Source: Tridacna crocea (taxonomy: Eukaryota; Mollusca; Bivalvia; Cardiida; Cardiidae). Taken from it: a stretch of DNA of 64,000 nt. The DNA is taken from positions 13,091,290 to 13,155,289 of the forward strand of contig OX031061.1 of NCBI GenBank assembly GCA_943736015.1, in the 5' to 3' direction. The notes beneath the pieces are model-generated. The model saw only the letters and a program-made list of their open reading frames with translations. It was not told the origin of the DNA and made no database searches. The position numbers were made by a program, and so were the translations under genes. Each line of letters begins with the position of its first letter. Position 1 is the stretch's first letter. Shown here piece after piece: positions 30,908-43,288 of this stretch.

Positions 30908-30975
30908 GTCTACTAAAATAGGCCATGCAGAACAACAACAAGAAACCACTCAGAAAGTAATTACCACTGAATTCA
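30908..30975 (+). CDS. Possible exon (second copy of a duplicated exon)
   Basis: Same acceptor, frame and donor (TCA|GTAAGC) as 25592-25659. Because each copy enters with one base and leaves with one base, the two cannot both be spliced in series without breaking the frame. At most one would be used per transcript. Confidence 0.35.
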
Positions 30976-31545
30976 GTAAGCCAATAGCTGGCAAGTGATT
31001 AGTAGAGAAGAAACAAAGAGAAAAAAAAGGAAAATATCTTATATTGGTTATGTAGCCTTTTTTGGGCAACTTCAGATTTTGTGACAGAGTTTCACAAAGA
31101 CCTGTGGCACTGTCACATGACTAATAAGGTGTTGATAAGGAGGATTTGTGTTTAAATCAGTATGATAACGTTATGATGACATTATATCTGATGTAATAAA
31201 ATTAGAGTTACTGACTGCTAAAATATAATGATCATCCCCTTATTCAAACACCCAAAATGCACATCTTCATTGAATAGAATAGTGCATTGCATGATTGTAT
31301 ATGATTGCAAAGAAAAATATATCTTGTTATATATATCTGTATTTTCCAAGATTTGTTTGAAGCATAAAAACTAAATAGTCCTCTGTAAAGGCTTATGAGG
31401 AGACTGGTAAGCCTTCGCATGTTATGTTATCGTAATCTATGTTCGGCAGATTGATAGAGCTGTTAGGTTATTCTCAAATTGGAAAATCAAATCAGGTTGA
31501 GTAATCATTGAATATGAGAAACTGCACCTCAGTCCTCAGGTTTTT

Positions 31546-33177
31546 TTAGCTCACCTGAGCACGAAGTGCTCATCGTGAGCTTTTGTGATCGCCCAATGTC
31601 CGTCGTCCGTCGTGCGGTGTGCGTCGTCCATCGTGTGTCGTCCGTCGTCCACAATTTCTTTAAACCTCTTCTCCTCCTTAACCACTGGGCCAATCTTGAT
31701 GAAACTTGGCAGGGATGTTTCTTGGGTGAAGCTCTACCAAAGTTGTTCAGGAGATTGAATTCCAGCCATAATTCTGGTTGCCATGGCAACCAAAAGGAAA
31801 AAAATAGCAAACTCTTTGAAAATCTTTTTCTCTGAAATTAGGAGGCGTAGAGCTTTGATATTTGGTGTGTAGCATCTCCTAGTGGACCTCTACGGAGATT
31901 GTTCATATGATGCCCCTGGGGTCAAAACTGGCCCCGGCCCGGGGGTCACAAGATTGAAACATAGGAACAAAGAAGGAAAACTTTAAAAATCTTCTTCTCT
32001 GAAACTAGGTGGTGCAGAGCTTTGATATTTGGTATGTAGCATCTCCTTGTAGTCCTCAAGCAAGATTTTTCATATGATGCCCCTGGGGTCAAAACTGGCA
32101 ACGCCCCAGGGTCACAAGTTTGAAACATAGGAACAAAGAAGGAAAACTTTAAAAATCTTCTTCTCTGAAACTAGAAGGCGTAGAGCTTTGATATTTGGTA
32201 TGTAGCATCTCATTGTGGACCTCTACCAGGATTGTTCATATGATGCCCCATGGGTCAAAAATGGCCCTTCCCCGGGGGTCACAAGTTTAAAACATACGAA
32301 CAAAGAAGGAAAACTTTAAAATTTTTCTTCTCTGAAACTAGGTGGTGCAGAGCTTTGATATTTGGAATGTAGCATCTCCTAGTGGACCTCTACCATGATT
32401 GTTCATATGATGCCCCTGGGGTCAAAACTAGCACCGCCCCACGGGTCACAAGTTTGAAACTTAGTAACAAAGAAGGAAAACTTTAAAATTCTTCTTCTCT
32501 GAAACTAGAAGGTGCAGAGCTTTGATATTTGGTGTGTATCATTTCCTAGTCGACCTTTACCAAGATTGTTCATATGATGCCCCTGGGGTCAAACTTAGCC
32601 CTGCCCCGGGGGTCACAAGTTTGTATTATAGGAAAAAAAAGGAAATCTTTAAAATTCTTCTTCTCTGAAACTAGAAGGCATAGAGCTTTGATATTTGGAA
32701 TGTAGCATCTCCTAGTGGACCTCTATCAAGAGTGTTCATATGATGCCCCTGGGGTCAAAACTGGCCCTGTCCCGGGGGTCACAAGTTTGAAACAAAGGAA
32801 CGAAGAAGGAAAACTTTAAAATTCTACTTCTCTGAAACTAGAAGGCGTAGAGCTTTGATATTTTGTTAGTAGCATTTCCTAGTGGACCTCAACCACGATT
32901 GTTCATATGATGCCCCTGGGGTCAAAACTAGCCCAGCCCCGGGGGTCACAAGTTTGTATTATAGGAACAAAGAAGGAAATCTTTAAAATTCTTCTTCTCT
33001 GAAACTAGAAGGCGTAGAGCTTTGATATTTTGTTAGTAGCATTTCCTAGTGGACCTCTACCAAGTTTTTTCTTAGGATGCCCCTGAGGTCAAAACTGGCC
33101 CTGCCCAGGGGTCACAAGTTTCATTTTACAGCTTGGTACTCAGGTCAGCGATATAGGACCATCACGGTCCTCTTGTT
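31546..33177 (+). mobile_element. Type 1 satellite element in unit B
   Basis: Counterpart of 26230-28197 with the same 5' palindrome and 3' hairpin (GGACCATCACGGTCC here). The array is about 336 bp shorter, close to two monomers. Its sub-terminal repeat reads CAGGTCAGCG. Confidence 0.92.
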
Positions 33178-33261
33178 TTTTCAATCATCAGTATTACAGA
33201 ACAGCATCTGAAAGCAGTCAAATAGCAAATATTTACAGATCACTAGTTTTGGGAAAAAAAA

Positions 33262-33845
33262 AAGATATCATCATCAAGCTATGTTGATCCATCTTAGCGA
33301 GCCAAGGTTATGATCACTATGTGGATCTTACCTTGGCCGATCAAGCCCGATTTCAAGATTCCGGCAACATATGCCCCCTATTGGATGTTGGCTACTATCC
33401 CCATTTACATCATATTTCTGATAGCCAATCAAATATCATTTTACAAACCGCTTATGGATACAATTATTCATCATGAAGCAATAAGCACTCACATACTCTG
33501 ACATTCCATTGTCAGGTGCTGGAATATAGCCTAAAACCTCCAGTAATATTGATTGGTCACACTTAAAATTTCTATAAATGTTATTGGTCTTCTTTTTTTC
33601 GGTAATAAATCATTACAGATCCTGCACATATCCACAGAAGTATCCAAGTTAACTACCTATTTTTATTCGAAAGGTATCAAAAATGAAATGCTACGAGCAA
33701 TTTGATTCGTGCAGTTAGAGCTTGCTGCAACTAATAAAAATGCATATCGCTGGAATGTCGAAATCAGGTTCGATCCGCCAAGGGTATAGCAGCGTAGTGG
33801 ATCATCACCCTTGGCTTGTGAAGATGATGTTGATCAGGCTCTAAA
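33262..33845. mobile_element. TIR element with CATCTT(A/C)GC(G/A)AGCCAAGG ends, unit B
   Basis: Counterpart of 28283-28862 with a few substitutions (TTCGATCCGCCAAGGG and CCCTTGGCTTGTGAAGATGA). Confidence 0.65.
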
Positions 33846-34734
33846 ATCTTTCTATTATATGGAATCATCAAATCAAAGAAATGGGGGAGCTGGTATAATT
33901 ACACTGTTTGCCTTTGAAGTCTTGGTATCTTCGTTATCATAATTGTGAGCAATAATCATTTCACCTAGCTTTTAAGATACCTGTCGGAGGCTTTTTAAAG
34001 GACCATAACTGTAAGGTCTCTGGTGCCATTAGGAAATTGAACCTGTGTTTGTAAGGCAAAATTCTTCCTAATGTTTTGCAGCATGCAGCCCAGTTTTCTT
34101 TGTTGAGCTATGTATGACCTCAGAATAAGCAATGTCTCATTCTTAATTGTTTTAACTAACTTATTTCAACTTCTGAGTTCGTTACTGAGAATAAATAATG
34201 TTACTAAAATTTTTTGCCATAACCTTACACGAAGAAAAAAATAGGCTTAGCCTATGTATACTTGATGCACGAGCAAGCCAAGCTTGCATCATACCAGTTA
34301 ACAAGAAAAATACAGTAATGTAGTAAATAGATTTCAGTATCAGTAACATTGTAGGATTGATTTGCAAAGACATAGATCTATTTGTGTTTATCAATTTAAC
34401 AACTCTTCTCGTATACAATTAAATCCAGCAGCTCCATTTCCCACAACATAATTACCCAATGTACATGAAAATCACTTGAGTTTCTGTTGGCGTGTCAAGG
34501 ATAAATATTGTAGAGTTCATTTAATGTTTACTAAATGTTTACTGAGTTAATTTCAGATTAACACATATTAACTGAATCTAAGCATAAATTATATACAAAT
34601 GTATAGGGCTTTCAAAGTACAATTTCCCATGGGTTTGCTACGCCTATGTAAACGGTGACTTTTTCCCGATCTGTTTGAGATTTTCCCTCGCAAAGAGCCC
34701 GTCTTCTGATTTTTACTCAGGTGCTCGCCATAAT

Positions 34735-35885
34735 TCGTACAGGTCTTTTACCTTGTGTGCGCTCTAGAGGCCACATTTTCAGTCCAACACTCATAAAACT
34801 TGGTAAGAATATTTGCCTTGATAAAATCTCGAATGAGTTTGAAATTGGGTCTTGTCGATACAAAAAATAGGTCACTAGGTCAAATCTTAGAAAAACCTTG
34901 TGTAGGCGCTATAGGCCACATTCTCAGTCCGATACTCATGAAACTTGGTCAGAATGTTTGCCTCGCTAATATCTCGGACGAGTTTGAAAATGGGTCATGT
35001 CGGGTCAAAAACTAGGTCCCTGGGTCAGATGTTAGAAAAATTTTGTTCACGCTCTAGAGGCTACATTTTCAGTCCGATACTCATGATACTCATGAGTTTG
35101 AAAATGGGTCATGTCGGGTCAAAAACACTAGGTCAAATCTTAGAAAAACCTTGTGTATGCTCTAGAGGCCACATTTTCAGTTCAAAACTCTTGAAAGTTG
35201 GTCAGAATGTTTGTCTTGATTTCTTAGATGAGTTTGAAAATGGGTCATGTTGGGTCAAAAACTAGGTTACAAGGTCAAATGTCAGAAAAACCTTTTGCAT
35301 GCTATAGAGGCCACCTTTTCAGTTCAAAACTCTTGTAAGTTGGTTGGAATGTTTGTCTTAATGATATCTCCGACGAGTTGGAAAATAGATCATGTTAGGT
35401 CAAAATCTAGGTTTCCAGGTCAAATCTTAGAAAAACCTTGTACACGCTCTGGATGCCACATTTTGAGTCAAACACTCTTGAAAATTGGTCAGAATATTTG
35501 CCTTGATAATATGTTGGATGAGTATGAAAATGGGTCATGTTGGGTCAAAAACTGTTATAAAAACCTTATGTATGCTCTTGAGAAAACATTTTCAGTATGA
35601 TACTCCTGAAACTTCTTCGTAAAATTTGTCTTGGTGATACCTTGAATGAGTTTGAAAATGGGTCATGTGGAGATAAAACTAGGTCACTTGGTCAAATATT
35701 AGAAAAACCTTGTGTACACTCTAGAGACCACATTGTCTGCCTGATACTGTTCGAACTTGGTCAGAATGTTTGTTTTGGTAATGTCTGAAAAGAGTTTGAT
35801 AATGGGTAATTGTCGGGTCCAAAACTAGGTCACTTGATCAAATCTTAGAAAAACCTTTTGTACGCAGTAGAGGCCATATTTTCAT
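34735..35885 (+). repeat. Type 4 satellite array without recognisable ends
   Basis: About seven monomers of 140-175 bp built around CCTTGTGTGCGCTCTAGAGG, CCACATTTTCAGTCC, AAACTTGGTCAGAATGTTTG, GTTTGAAAATGGGTCATGT and AACTAGGTCACTAGGTCAAA. The many short open frames here arise because a monomer can be open for over 100 codons; they are not genes. Confidence 0.9.
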
Positions 35886-36365
35886 GGACCAATAACAAAA
35901 AGGCCACATGTACATGCAAATCACAATACCTGTAGTATGTTTGTATCAAAAAAGGTTTTTTTCGGCGAGGGATATCATATCAATGAAGTTGCTTGTTGAA
36001 TTTATAGCTGTGTCATGGAAAAAGAGGCTTCATGTCAAATTTAAACTGCAAACATCAGTAAGTCCATTTCTTGTGAATGCAACTCCTCCTACACTTCTTC
36101 ACCAATTTTTATAGAATTTTTTTACAGAATGTTTCTTATTATGTGATCAAGCGCATATTGTCAAGGTTTTGCTAGTCATAGCTGCATCATGGAAAAAGGG
36201 GTCTTCATGTAATATTTTATTTTCACTAATATCTCTTTTATTACTGGACACATCTCAACGGATTCGGACAAAATTTCCACAGATCATGTGACCTAGTGCA
36301 CATTTTCATAGTTTTGGAATTTATTGCTGTGGCATGAAAAGAGGGGGCTTCATGTCAAATTTAAA
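35886..36365 (+). repeat. Family H monomers and flanking repeat
   Basis: 35886-35985 matches a stretch at 47745-47860 (AACAAAAAGGCCA, TTTTTCGGCGAGG / TTTTTCAGCAAGG). 35985-36365 holds family H monomers (ATTTATAGCTGTGTCATGGA, TGTGATCAAGCGCATATTGT). Confidence 0.6.
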
Positions 36366-36368
36366 TTA

Positions 36369-37513
36369 TAGCTCTACTGGCTTTCAGCCAGCAGAGCCTA
36401 TGTCATGGAGTGGTTTTCGGCATCCGTCTGTCTGCTAGTCTTTTTCTTGTTTACGCAAAAGTCTGCATTTGTTGCCAGATTTTCATGAAACTTGCACAGT
36501 TTGTTTATCTCATCAATAGCTTCAACCCTATTGATTTTGAGAAAAATCCAACAAACAGTATGGGAAAAGTAGCCATTTCAAGTTGAAAAATTCAAATTCT
36601 TTTTTACACGATAAAGTCTGCATTTGTTGTCAGATTTTTGTGAGACTTGCACAGTTTGTTTACCTCATCAATAGTTTCAACCCTACTGATTTTTGAGAAA
36701 AATCCAACATACAGTATGGGAAAAGAAACCATTTCAAGTTGAAAATTAACAATTCTTGTTTACGCTATAAAGTCTGCATTTCTTGTTAGACTTTCGTGAA
36801 ATTTGCACACTTTGTTTATCTTATCAGTAGCTTCTACCCTTTTGATTTTGAAAAAAATCCAATGAACAATATGGGAAAAAAAGCCAATTAAAGTTCAAAA
36901 TTTCACATTCTTGTTTACATGATTAGGTCAGCAGTTTTGGTTAGATTTTCACGAATCTTGCACAGCTGCTTTCATAAACCCTATTGAACCCTATTGATTT
37001 AAAAAAAATCTGACAATCAGTTTTGGAAATGTAAGCATTCAAATTTGAAAATTTCCAATTCTTGTTTTGGCAATGAAGTTTTGGCAATGAAGATCCAATT
37101 CTTTTGAGGATTCATCAAGGGATTGAATATTTAGTAAATTGTTCAGGAAAAGTAGCCATTTGATGACTTTGTATTGTTTTCTGATCAGCAAGTCCACATT
37201 ACTAGTCAAATTTCTTAGAAATTTACCAGGATTGTTTAATACTAGGCATAATGAAAGTTTGAAACACTATCAAATTTGCCAGGATTCCAAACATTTAGAT
37301 TTAAGAAATTTCACTTAAGTTTTTTTAGTTTCAGTTTGTTCAATTCAGCATGCCTACATATGCTGTCTTAATGGGTTCAAGCCCAGTTGCAAGAACACAT
37401 TTGTATGTTTTTTTTATCTTTTTGCATCATGAATTCATAAAGTGTGCTAGCAAAAGAAAAATTTAATTCTCTGCCAGTAGAGCATATTCAGGCCCTTCCA
37501 GGGTCTTCTAGTT
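36369..37513 (+). mobile_element. Family D satellite element, complete
   Basis: The 5' palindrome GCTCTACTGGC TTTCA GCCAGCAGAGC starts it. Next come CATCCGTCTGTCTGC and five to six monomers of about 165 bp with AAGTCTGCATTTGTTGCCAG, CTTGCACAGTTTGTTTA and AACCCTATTGATTTTGAG. The 3' end has the inverted arm GCCAGTAGAGC at 37473, a hairpin CCCTTCCAGGG, and TCTTCTAGTT. Confidence 0.85.
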
Positions 37514-37604
37514 CATTAATGTATTCCAATTGATTGACATAATTTTATGAAACTTCATCATTCTATTGGTTAACCTAAGCCAATAAACCAGTGAGTCTTC
37601 ACTT

Positions 37605-38395
37605 TTTATTAGCTCACCTGAATGAGCTATTGTGATAGTAAACTATTGTGATAGTGCTGTGTCCGTCATGCGTCGTGCATCATCCGTCGTCAACTTTTAC
37701 CTTGTGTACGCTCTAGAAGCCACATTTTTCGTCTGATACTCATGAAACTTGGTCAGAATGTTTGCCTTGATGAAATCTAGGGCGACTTCAAAATTCGATC
37801 ATGTTGGGTTAAAATCTAGGTCACTAAGTCAAATATTAGAAAAAACATTGTTTAGGCTATAGAGGCCACATTTTCAGTCCAATACTCATGAAATATGGTC
37901 AGAATGTTTGCCTTGATAACGTCTCGGACTAATTTAAAAATGGGTTATGTAGGGTGTAAAACTAGGTCACTAGGTCAAATCTAAGGAAAACCTTGTGTAT
38001 GCGATGGAAGCCACATTTTCAGCCCCATACTCATGAAACTTGGTCAGAGTGTTTCGGGCAAGTTCGAAAATGGGTCATGTTGGGTAAAAACTATTCTGAT
38101 AGTGCTGTGTCCGGCGTCCGTCGTGCGTCATTCGTCATCAACTTTTACCTTGTGTACGCTCTAAAGGCCACATTTTTCGTCTGATACTCATGAAACTTGG
38201 TCAGAATGTTTGCCTCGATGAAATCTCGGACGAGTTTGAAATTGGGTCATGTCAGGTATAAAAAACTTGGTCACTAGGTCAAATCTAGAGCCCACATTTT
38301 CAGTACGATACTCATGAAAGTTGGTCAGAATGTTTGCTTTGATGATATCTCAGACGAGATCGAAAATCAGTCATGTCGGGTCAAAAACTAGAATA
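37605..38395 (+). mobile_element. Type 4 satellite element, 5' end only
   Basis: 5' end TTAGCTCACCTGAATGAGCT, GTGTCCGTCATGCGTCG microsatellite, then type 4 monomers. A second copy of the 5' unit (GTGCTGTGTCCGGCGTCCGT) lies inside at about 38105. No 3' hairpin; it stops near 38390. Confidence 0.75.
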
Positions 38396-38830
38396 ACAAA
38401 CATGTAATTATTTTCCATATTATGTCTTCTTTGGACGCTGTATTTGAAGCTTCGTCTGTGTATTTCCGGTGTGTAAATGAGTGAGTTGCTCACACAAAAA
38501 TAGATCATGCTTCCCGTCGGTGTCAACCTAGGCTCTAGCAAATCTCAATTTTCTCGTGTTGTCAGATGGTTTTCGACTACTTGGGTTTTATGAATGAAAG
38601 TTAAAAGGCTTTGGGGGTATAAGGATGATTTTTTTTGTATATTTGTAAAATTTTCATCCCGAAATCTGAAGGGCCACCTTTAATATGATTATGGAATAGT
38701 TCATGGTTTTTAACTTGTAAGTTTTCTTACCTTGACCTGGGATTGGTATTACATCATAATTTCAAAGAATGGCCCCTAATATTGTTGTTGTTCACTGGAT
38801 AGTTTACACCTCTTCAAATTTTATTTGTTA
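38395..38830. other. Unassigned, no supported gene
   Basis: Single-copy within this window, with no tandem structure and no exon with paired sites. A stretch with better CpG content (TTCGTCTGTGTATTTCCGG, GCTTCCCGTCGGTGTCAACC) may be a fragment of another repeat. Confidence 0.3.
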
Positions 38831-38831
38831 T

Positions 38832-39145
38832 ACCCCTGGAAAAGGAATATTTTCAAGGGTATACTGAAATCAGCCTGTCTGTGGGTGTGTCTGTCTGTAC
38901 ATGTGTCCGTCTGTACACAAGGTACTAGTATTTTTCTGTTTGGAACTCTTCCAACACTTTTCCTTCAATTGTATTGAAACTTTGCACGTAATTATGTTGA
39001 TCATATAATGAAAATTTGCGAGACGCAATTTTCAAGTGTCAACTCTTCCTGGTTGAGGAATTATCTCCCCTTGAACTTGACACTTTTTTTCTGTCAAAGC
39101 GCTTCGGGGGTACTAAGCCACATTCAGTGGCAGCTCCAGTTTGTA
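38832..39145 (+). mobile_element. Family F element with TATACCC palindrome
   Basis: The 5' end GTTATACCCCTGGAAAAG pairs with TTTTCAAGGGTATACTG. Then come TGTCTGTCTGTAC microsatellite and one core unit (AACTCTTCCTGGTTGAGGAA, CCCCTTGAACTTGACAC). It ends CCACATTCAGTGGCAGCTCC, a CCAC...GTGG hairpin. A second copy at 63520-64000 carries a MITE. Confidence 0.65.
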
Positions 39146-39239
39146 CATGTATATGTTTGAAAACCTCATTACCATAGATTTGGTAAGAAGATCAGAAAGG
39201 ACATTGTAATGGCAAAGTTTTTTGTAACCACTTTCATTC

Positions 39240-39300
39240 CACAGAAATCTGTGTCTGTCTGTCTTTGTCTTTCTGACTGTCTGTCTGTATATGTCTTTGT
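39240..39300 (+). repeat. TGTC/TCTG microsatellite
   Basis: TGTGTCTGTCTGTCTTTGTC and further CTGTCTGTCTG, just upstream of the exon candidate at 39359. Confidence 0.7.
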
Positions 39301-39358
39301 TTTTATATTAGCAGATAATTTGTGTCTTTTATGAAATTTGTTTTTTTCTATTTGCCAG

Positions 39359-39423
39359 CAAATGAATTTAAAAGGGAGTTGATTTTCAGATATTCATTAC
39401 AAGCTCATATAGCACTTTGCTGA
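39359..39423 (+). CDS. Possible terminal exon
   Basis: A long pyrimidine tract (TTTGTTTTTTTCTATTTGCCAG) is followed by two bases and 20 codons (NEFKRELIFRYSLQAHIALC), then TGA. The two leading bases complete the codon left open by 25659 or 30975. A consensus-looking GTAAGTG follows just after the stop, so an alternative reading of the exon cannot be excluded. Phase plus acceptor are the evidence. Confidence 0.3.
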
Positions 39424-39789
39424 GCAGTAAGTGGCACAGAGTTTGAACTTGTATTTCAAGGCATTCTGGTTCAATCCATGATGGCCACATGGCCTTGTAT
39501 GTTGACATAGACGTGCTAGGCTCTTGCTCAGTTCTGGATAATCCTTGAGAAACATAAATGAGATAGTGACTTGTCTTCATAAGGTTGTTGGTAGAAAAAC
39601 TGTGAATGACATTTCATTGAGAGACACCACACATTCATATGTTTGTAAGGTTTCCTGAAATAGAGTAAGCGTTTGTCAGTTCTGTCAAAAAAGAAATCTA
39701 TATGGCTGGCTTAAATGATAATATAAAAGAATATTTCATTTAAAAATTTAAAATTTACACCACACTTTTTAATGTATGGAACTGGCTTA

Positions 39790-39905
39790 ACCCTTAAGTT
39801 TCTAAGCACTACCGACTGACCTTTTGCGGACTATGTAGATCAAGATCAGACTGAACAGAACATGCAGTCTGTTTTTGCATCTACACTGTCTGATACGGGA
39901 ATATC
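39790..39905. repeat. Fragment with GATCAAGATCAGACTG motif
   Basis: TTAACCCTTAAGTTTCTAAG followed by GTAGATCAAGATCAGACTGA and TTTTGCATCTACACTGTC, which make an imperfect hairpin. Related text at 44010-44170 (GTAGATCAAGGTCATGC, CAATCTATACTGTC) and fragments at 3965 and 4868. Likely another TTAA-type MITE, ends worn. Confidence 0.5.
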
Positions 39906-39957
39906 TGTCATTAAAAAAAAACCAAAATACCTTTCTAAAAGCACAATTTGGGTTTGT

Positions 39958-41365
39958 GGCTCACCTGAGCATTAAGTGCAAATGGTGAGTTATTGTGATT
40001 GTGCTCTTTTCCGGCATCCGTTGTGCGTCGTCAGCTGTCAACTTTTACGTTGTGTACGCACTACAGGCCACATTTTCTGTCCAATACTCCTGAAAGTTAG
40101 TAAGAATATTTGCCTTGATTATAATTATCCGACAAGTGTGAAAATGGGTCAGGTTGGGAAAAAATTAGGTCACCAAGTCAATCATAGAAAAACTTTGTGC
40201 ACACTCTAGAGGCCATATTTTCAGTTCAATGCTCTTGAAAGTTGGTCAGAATGTTTGTCTTGATGATATTTTGGATGAGTTATGGCCATGTTGCGTCAAA
40301 AGCTAAGTCACTATGTCAAATCTTAGAAAAACCTTGTGTACACTGTAGAGGCCACATTTTCAGTCCAGTACACTTGAAATTTGGTCAAAATATTTGTCTT
40401 GATGAAATCAGAAAGGAGATTAAAAATGGGCCATGTTGGGTCAAAAACTAGGTCACTAAGTCAAATCTTTGAAAAAACGCTCCACATCTTCTATCTGGTA
40501 CTCCTTAAAGTTGGTCAGAATCTTTGTCAGGATAATTTTGCATATGAGTTTAAAAATGGGCCATGTCAGGTCAAAAGCTAGGTCGCCACATCAGATCTTA
40601 CAAAAACCTTGTGTACACTGTAGCGGCCACGTTTTCATTCCAGTGTTCTTCAGAGTTGGTCAGAAAGTTTGTAATGATGATAGCTTGGATGAGTTTGAAA
40701 CTAGGTCATGTCAGGTCAAAAAGTAGGTCACTGGGTGAAATCTTTGAAAAACCTTGTGTATGCTCTAGAGGCAACATAGTTAGTCCAGTTTGTTGAAATT
40801 TGGTCACAATAAGACTAGTCTGAAAATGAGTCATTTTGGATAGAACATAGGTCACTAGGTCAAATCAGGGAAAAACCTTTTGTACTCGCTAGAGCTTACA
40901 TTTTCAGTCCAATGCTCTTTAAACTTTGTCAGAATACATGTATTTGTCTTTATTTTATCTTGCATGAGTTTGGAAATGGGTCACATTGATCTAAACTAGG
41001 TCACAAGGTTTTAATCCTTGAAAAACCTTGTGTATGCTCTAGAAGCCACATTTTCAGTCCAATAATCTTGGAACTTGCTTAGAATGTTTGACTTGATACA
41101 CCCTACATGTTACATTTTCTTTCAGATATTCATACTTTGTCAGAATGTAGGTCTGGATAATTTCTACATGTCAAGTAGACCGCTGAGACAAATTCTAGAA
41201 AAGGATTGTGTGCACTCTGGAGGCTGTATTTCTAAGTCCAGTAGTAATTAATGTTTGTCAGAATGTTTGTCTTAATATCTCTTAAGAGATTGGAAATGGG
41301 TCATGTTTGATCAAGAGGCACATGTGAGTAACTTCTAGGCAGTCATGACCTGCTTGTTTATTATT
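39958..41365 (+). mobile_element. Type 4 satellite element, plus strand
   Basis: 5' end GGCTCACCTGAGCATTAAGT / GCAAATGGTGAGTTATTG, microsatellite GTTGTGCGTCGTC, then eight or nine diverged type 4 monomers. The 3' end is eroded (ACATGTGAGTAAC...CATGACCTGCTTGTTTA near 41325-41362). Confidence 0.8.
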
Positions 41366-41375
41366 GGCTTGATTT

Positions 41376-43288
41376 TTAGCTCACCTTAGCACAAAATGCT
41401 AAAGGTGAGCTATTGTGATCGCCCAATGTCCGGCATCAGTCGTCTGTAGTTGGTCAACAATTTCTTTAAACATCTTCTCCTCCTAAACCACTGGGCCAAT
41501 CTTCATGAAACTTGACAGGAATGTTCCTTGGGTAAAGCTCTACCAAAATTGTTAAAAGAATTTAATTCCACGCATAACTCTGGTTGCCATGGCAACAAAA
41601 CAAAACAAAACAAAAAAAAAAAAAACAAACTCTTTAAAATCGTCTCCTCTGAAACAAGAAGGTGTAGAGCTTTGATATTTGGTATGTAGCATCTCCTAAT
41701 GGACCTCTACCAAGATTATTCAAATTATGCCCCTAGGGTCAAAACTGGCCCAGCCCCAGGGGATAACGAGTTGGAGTATAGGAACAAAGGAGGAAAATTT
41801 TAAAAATCTTCTCCTCTGAAACTTGGAGGCGTAGAGCTTTGATATTTGGTACATAGCATCCCCTAGTGGACCTCTACCAAGTTTGTTCAAATTATATTCT
41901 TTGGGTCAAAACTAGCTCCACCCCAGGGGTCACAAGTTTGAGCATAGGAACAAAGAAGGACCTCTACCAAGATTGTTCAAATTATGCCCCTGGGGTCAAA
42001 ACTGGCCCCGCCCCGGGGGATAACGAGTTTGAGCATAGGAACAAAGAAGGAAAACTTTAAAAATCTTCTCCTCTGACACTTGAAGCTGTAGAGCTTTGAT
42101 ATTTAGTATGTGGCATCTCCTAGTAGACCTCTACCAAGTTTGGTCAAATTATGCCCCTGGTTCAAAACTGGCCCCACCCCAGGGGTCACAAGTTTGAGCA
42201 TAGGAACAAAGAAGGTAAACTTTAAAACTCTTCTCCTCTGAAATTTGAAGGTGTAGAGCTTTGATATTTAGTATATGGCATCTCCTAGTGGACCTCTACC
42301 AAGTTTGTTCAAATTATGTCCCTGGGGTCAAAACTGGCCCCATCCCAGGCGTCACAAATTTGAGCATAGGAACAAAGAAAGAAATCTTTAAAATTCTTTT
42401 CCTCAGAAACTATAAAATGTAGAGCTTTGATATTGGGTCTGTTGCATCTCCTAGTGGACCTCTACCAAGTTTATTCAAATGATGTCCCTAGGGTCAAAAC
42501 TGGTCCCGCCCTGGAGGTCACAAGTTCCAACATTGGAACAATGAAAGAAAATTTTAAAATTCTTCTTCTCTAAAACTAGAAGGCATACAGCTATGATATT
42601 TGGCATGTAGCAATTCCTAGTGGACCTCTACCAAGTTTGTTCATATAATGCCCTTGGGGTCAAAACTGGCCCTGCCCTGGGGAAGTCACAAGTTCGAACA
42701 TAGCAACAAAGAAGGAAAACTTTAGAAATCTTTTCTGAAACTTGAAGGTGCAGAGCTTTGATATTTGGTATGCAGAATATTCTAGTGGATCTCTACCAAG
42801 TTTGGTCATATGATGTCCCTGGCGTCAAAACTGGCCATGCCCCGAGGTCACAGATTCGAACATAGGAAGGAAGAAGGAAAATTTTAAATTTCTCTTTCTT
42901 TTGAACAGGAAGGTGTAGAGCTTTGATATTTGGTGTGTAGCATCTTTGAGTGGACCTCTACCAAGTTTGTTCCAAGGATGCTGCTTGGTTAAAACTGACC
43001 CAGCCCCTGGGACCAGAAGTTCGAACATAGGACAAAGAAGGAAAATTTAAAATTCTTCTTTGAAATTGGAAGGTGTAGAGCTTTGATATTGGATTGCCCT
43101 ATGTCCGGCATCTGTTGCCCATCAACAATTTCTTTCAACATCTTCTCCTAACCCACTGGGCCAATCTTGATGAAACTTGGCAGGGATGTTCCTTGAGTGA
43201 AGCTTTACCAAAGTTGCTTATAGAATTGAATTTCACTCATAAGCTATAGTCTAAGGTGAGCGTTTCAGGGCCAATGGCCCTCTTGTTT
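41376..43288 (+). mobile_element. Type 1 satellite element, complete
   Basis: 5' palindrome AGCTCACCTTAGCAC / GTGCT-like AATGCTAAAGGTGAGCT. The head has GGTTGCCATGGCAACA and an A-rich run. About nine type 1 monomers follow. A second, headless copy of the 5' unit (TCAACAATTTCTTTCAACAT) at about 43090 precedes the 3' end. The 3' end is AAGGTGAGCG, hairpin GGGCCAATGGCCC, CTCTTGTTT. Confidence 0.88.

Larger units (their letters stand above)
29578..34555. repeat. Tandem duplication, unit B (about 5.0 kb)
   Basis: Same order as unit A, starting inside the 3' end of the type 2 element (29578-29828) and ending before GAT 34556-34558. It lacks the 796-bp TA-flanked element and about two type 1 monomers. 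Scattered single-base differences only. Confidence 0.95.

Noticed and set aside
34735-35885. Several overlapping open frames of 60-117 codons on the plus strand
   Set aside because: They follow the 140-175 bp type 4 monomer, repeat the same peptide motifs in shifted frames, and have no splice or start support.
38395-38830. A coding region suggested by higher CpG content
   Set aside because: No frame with paired splice sites and no protein-like stretch of useful length.
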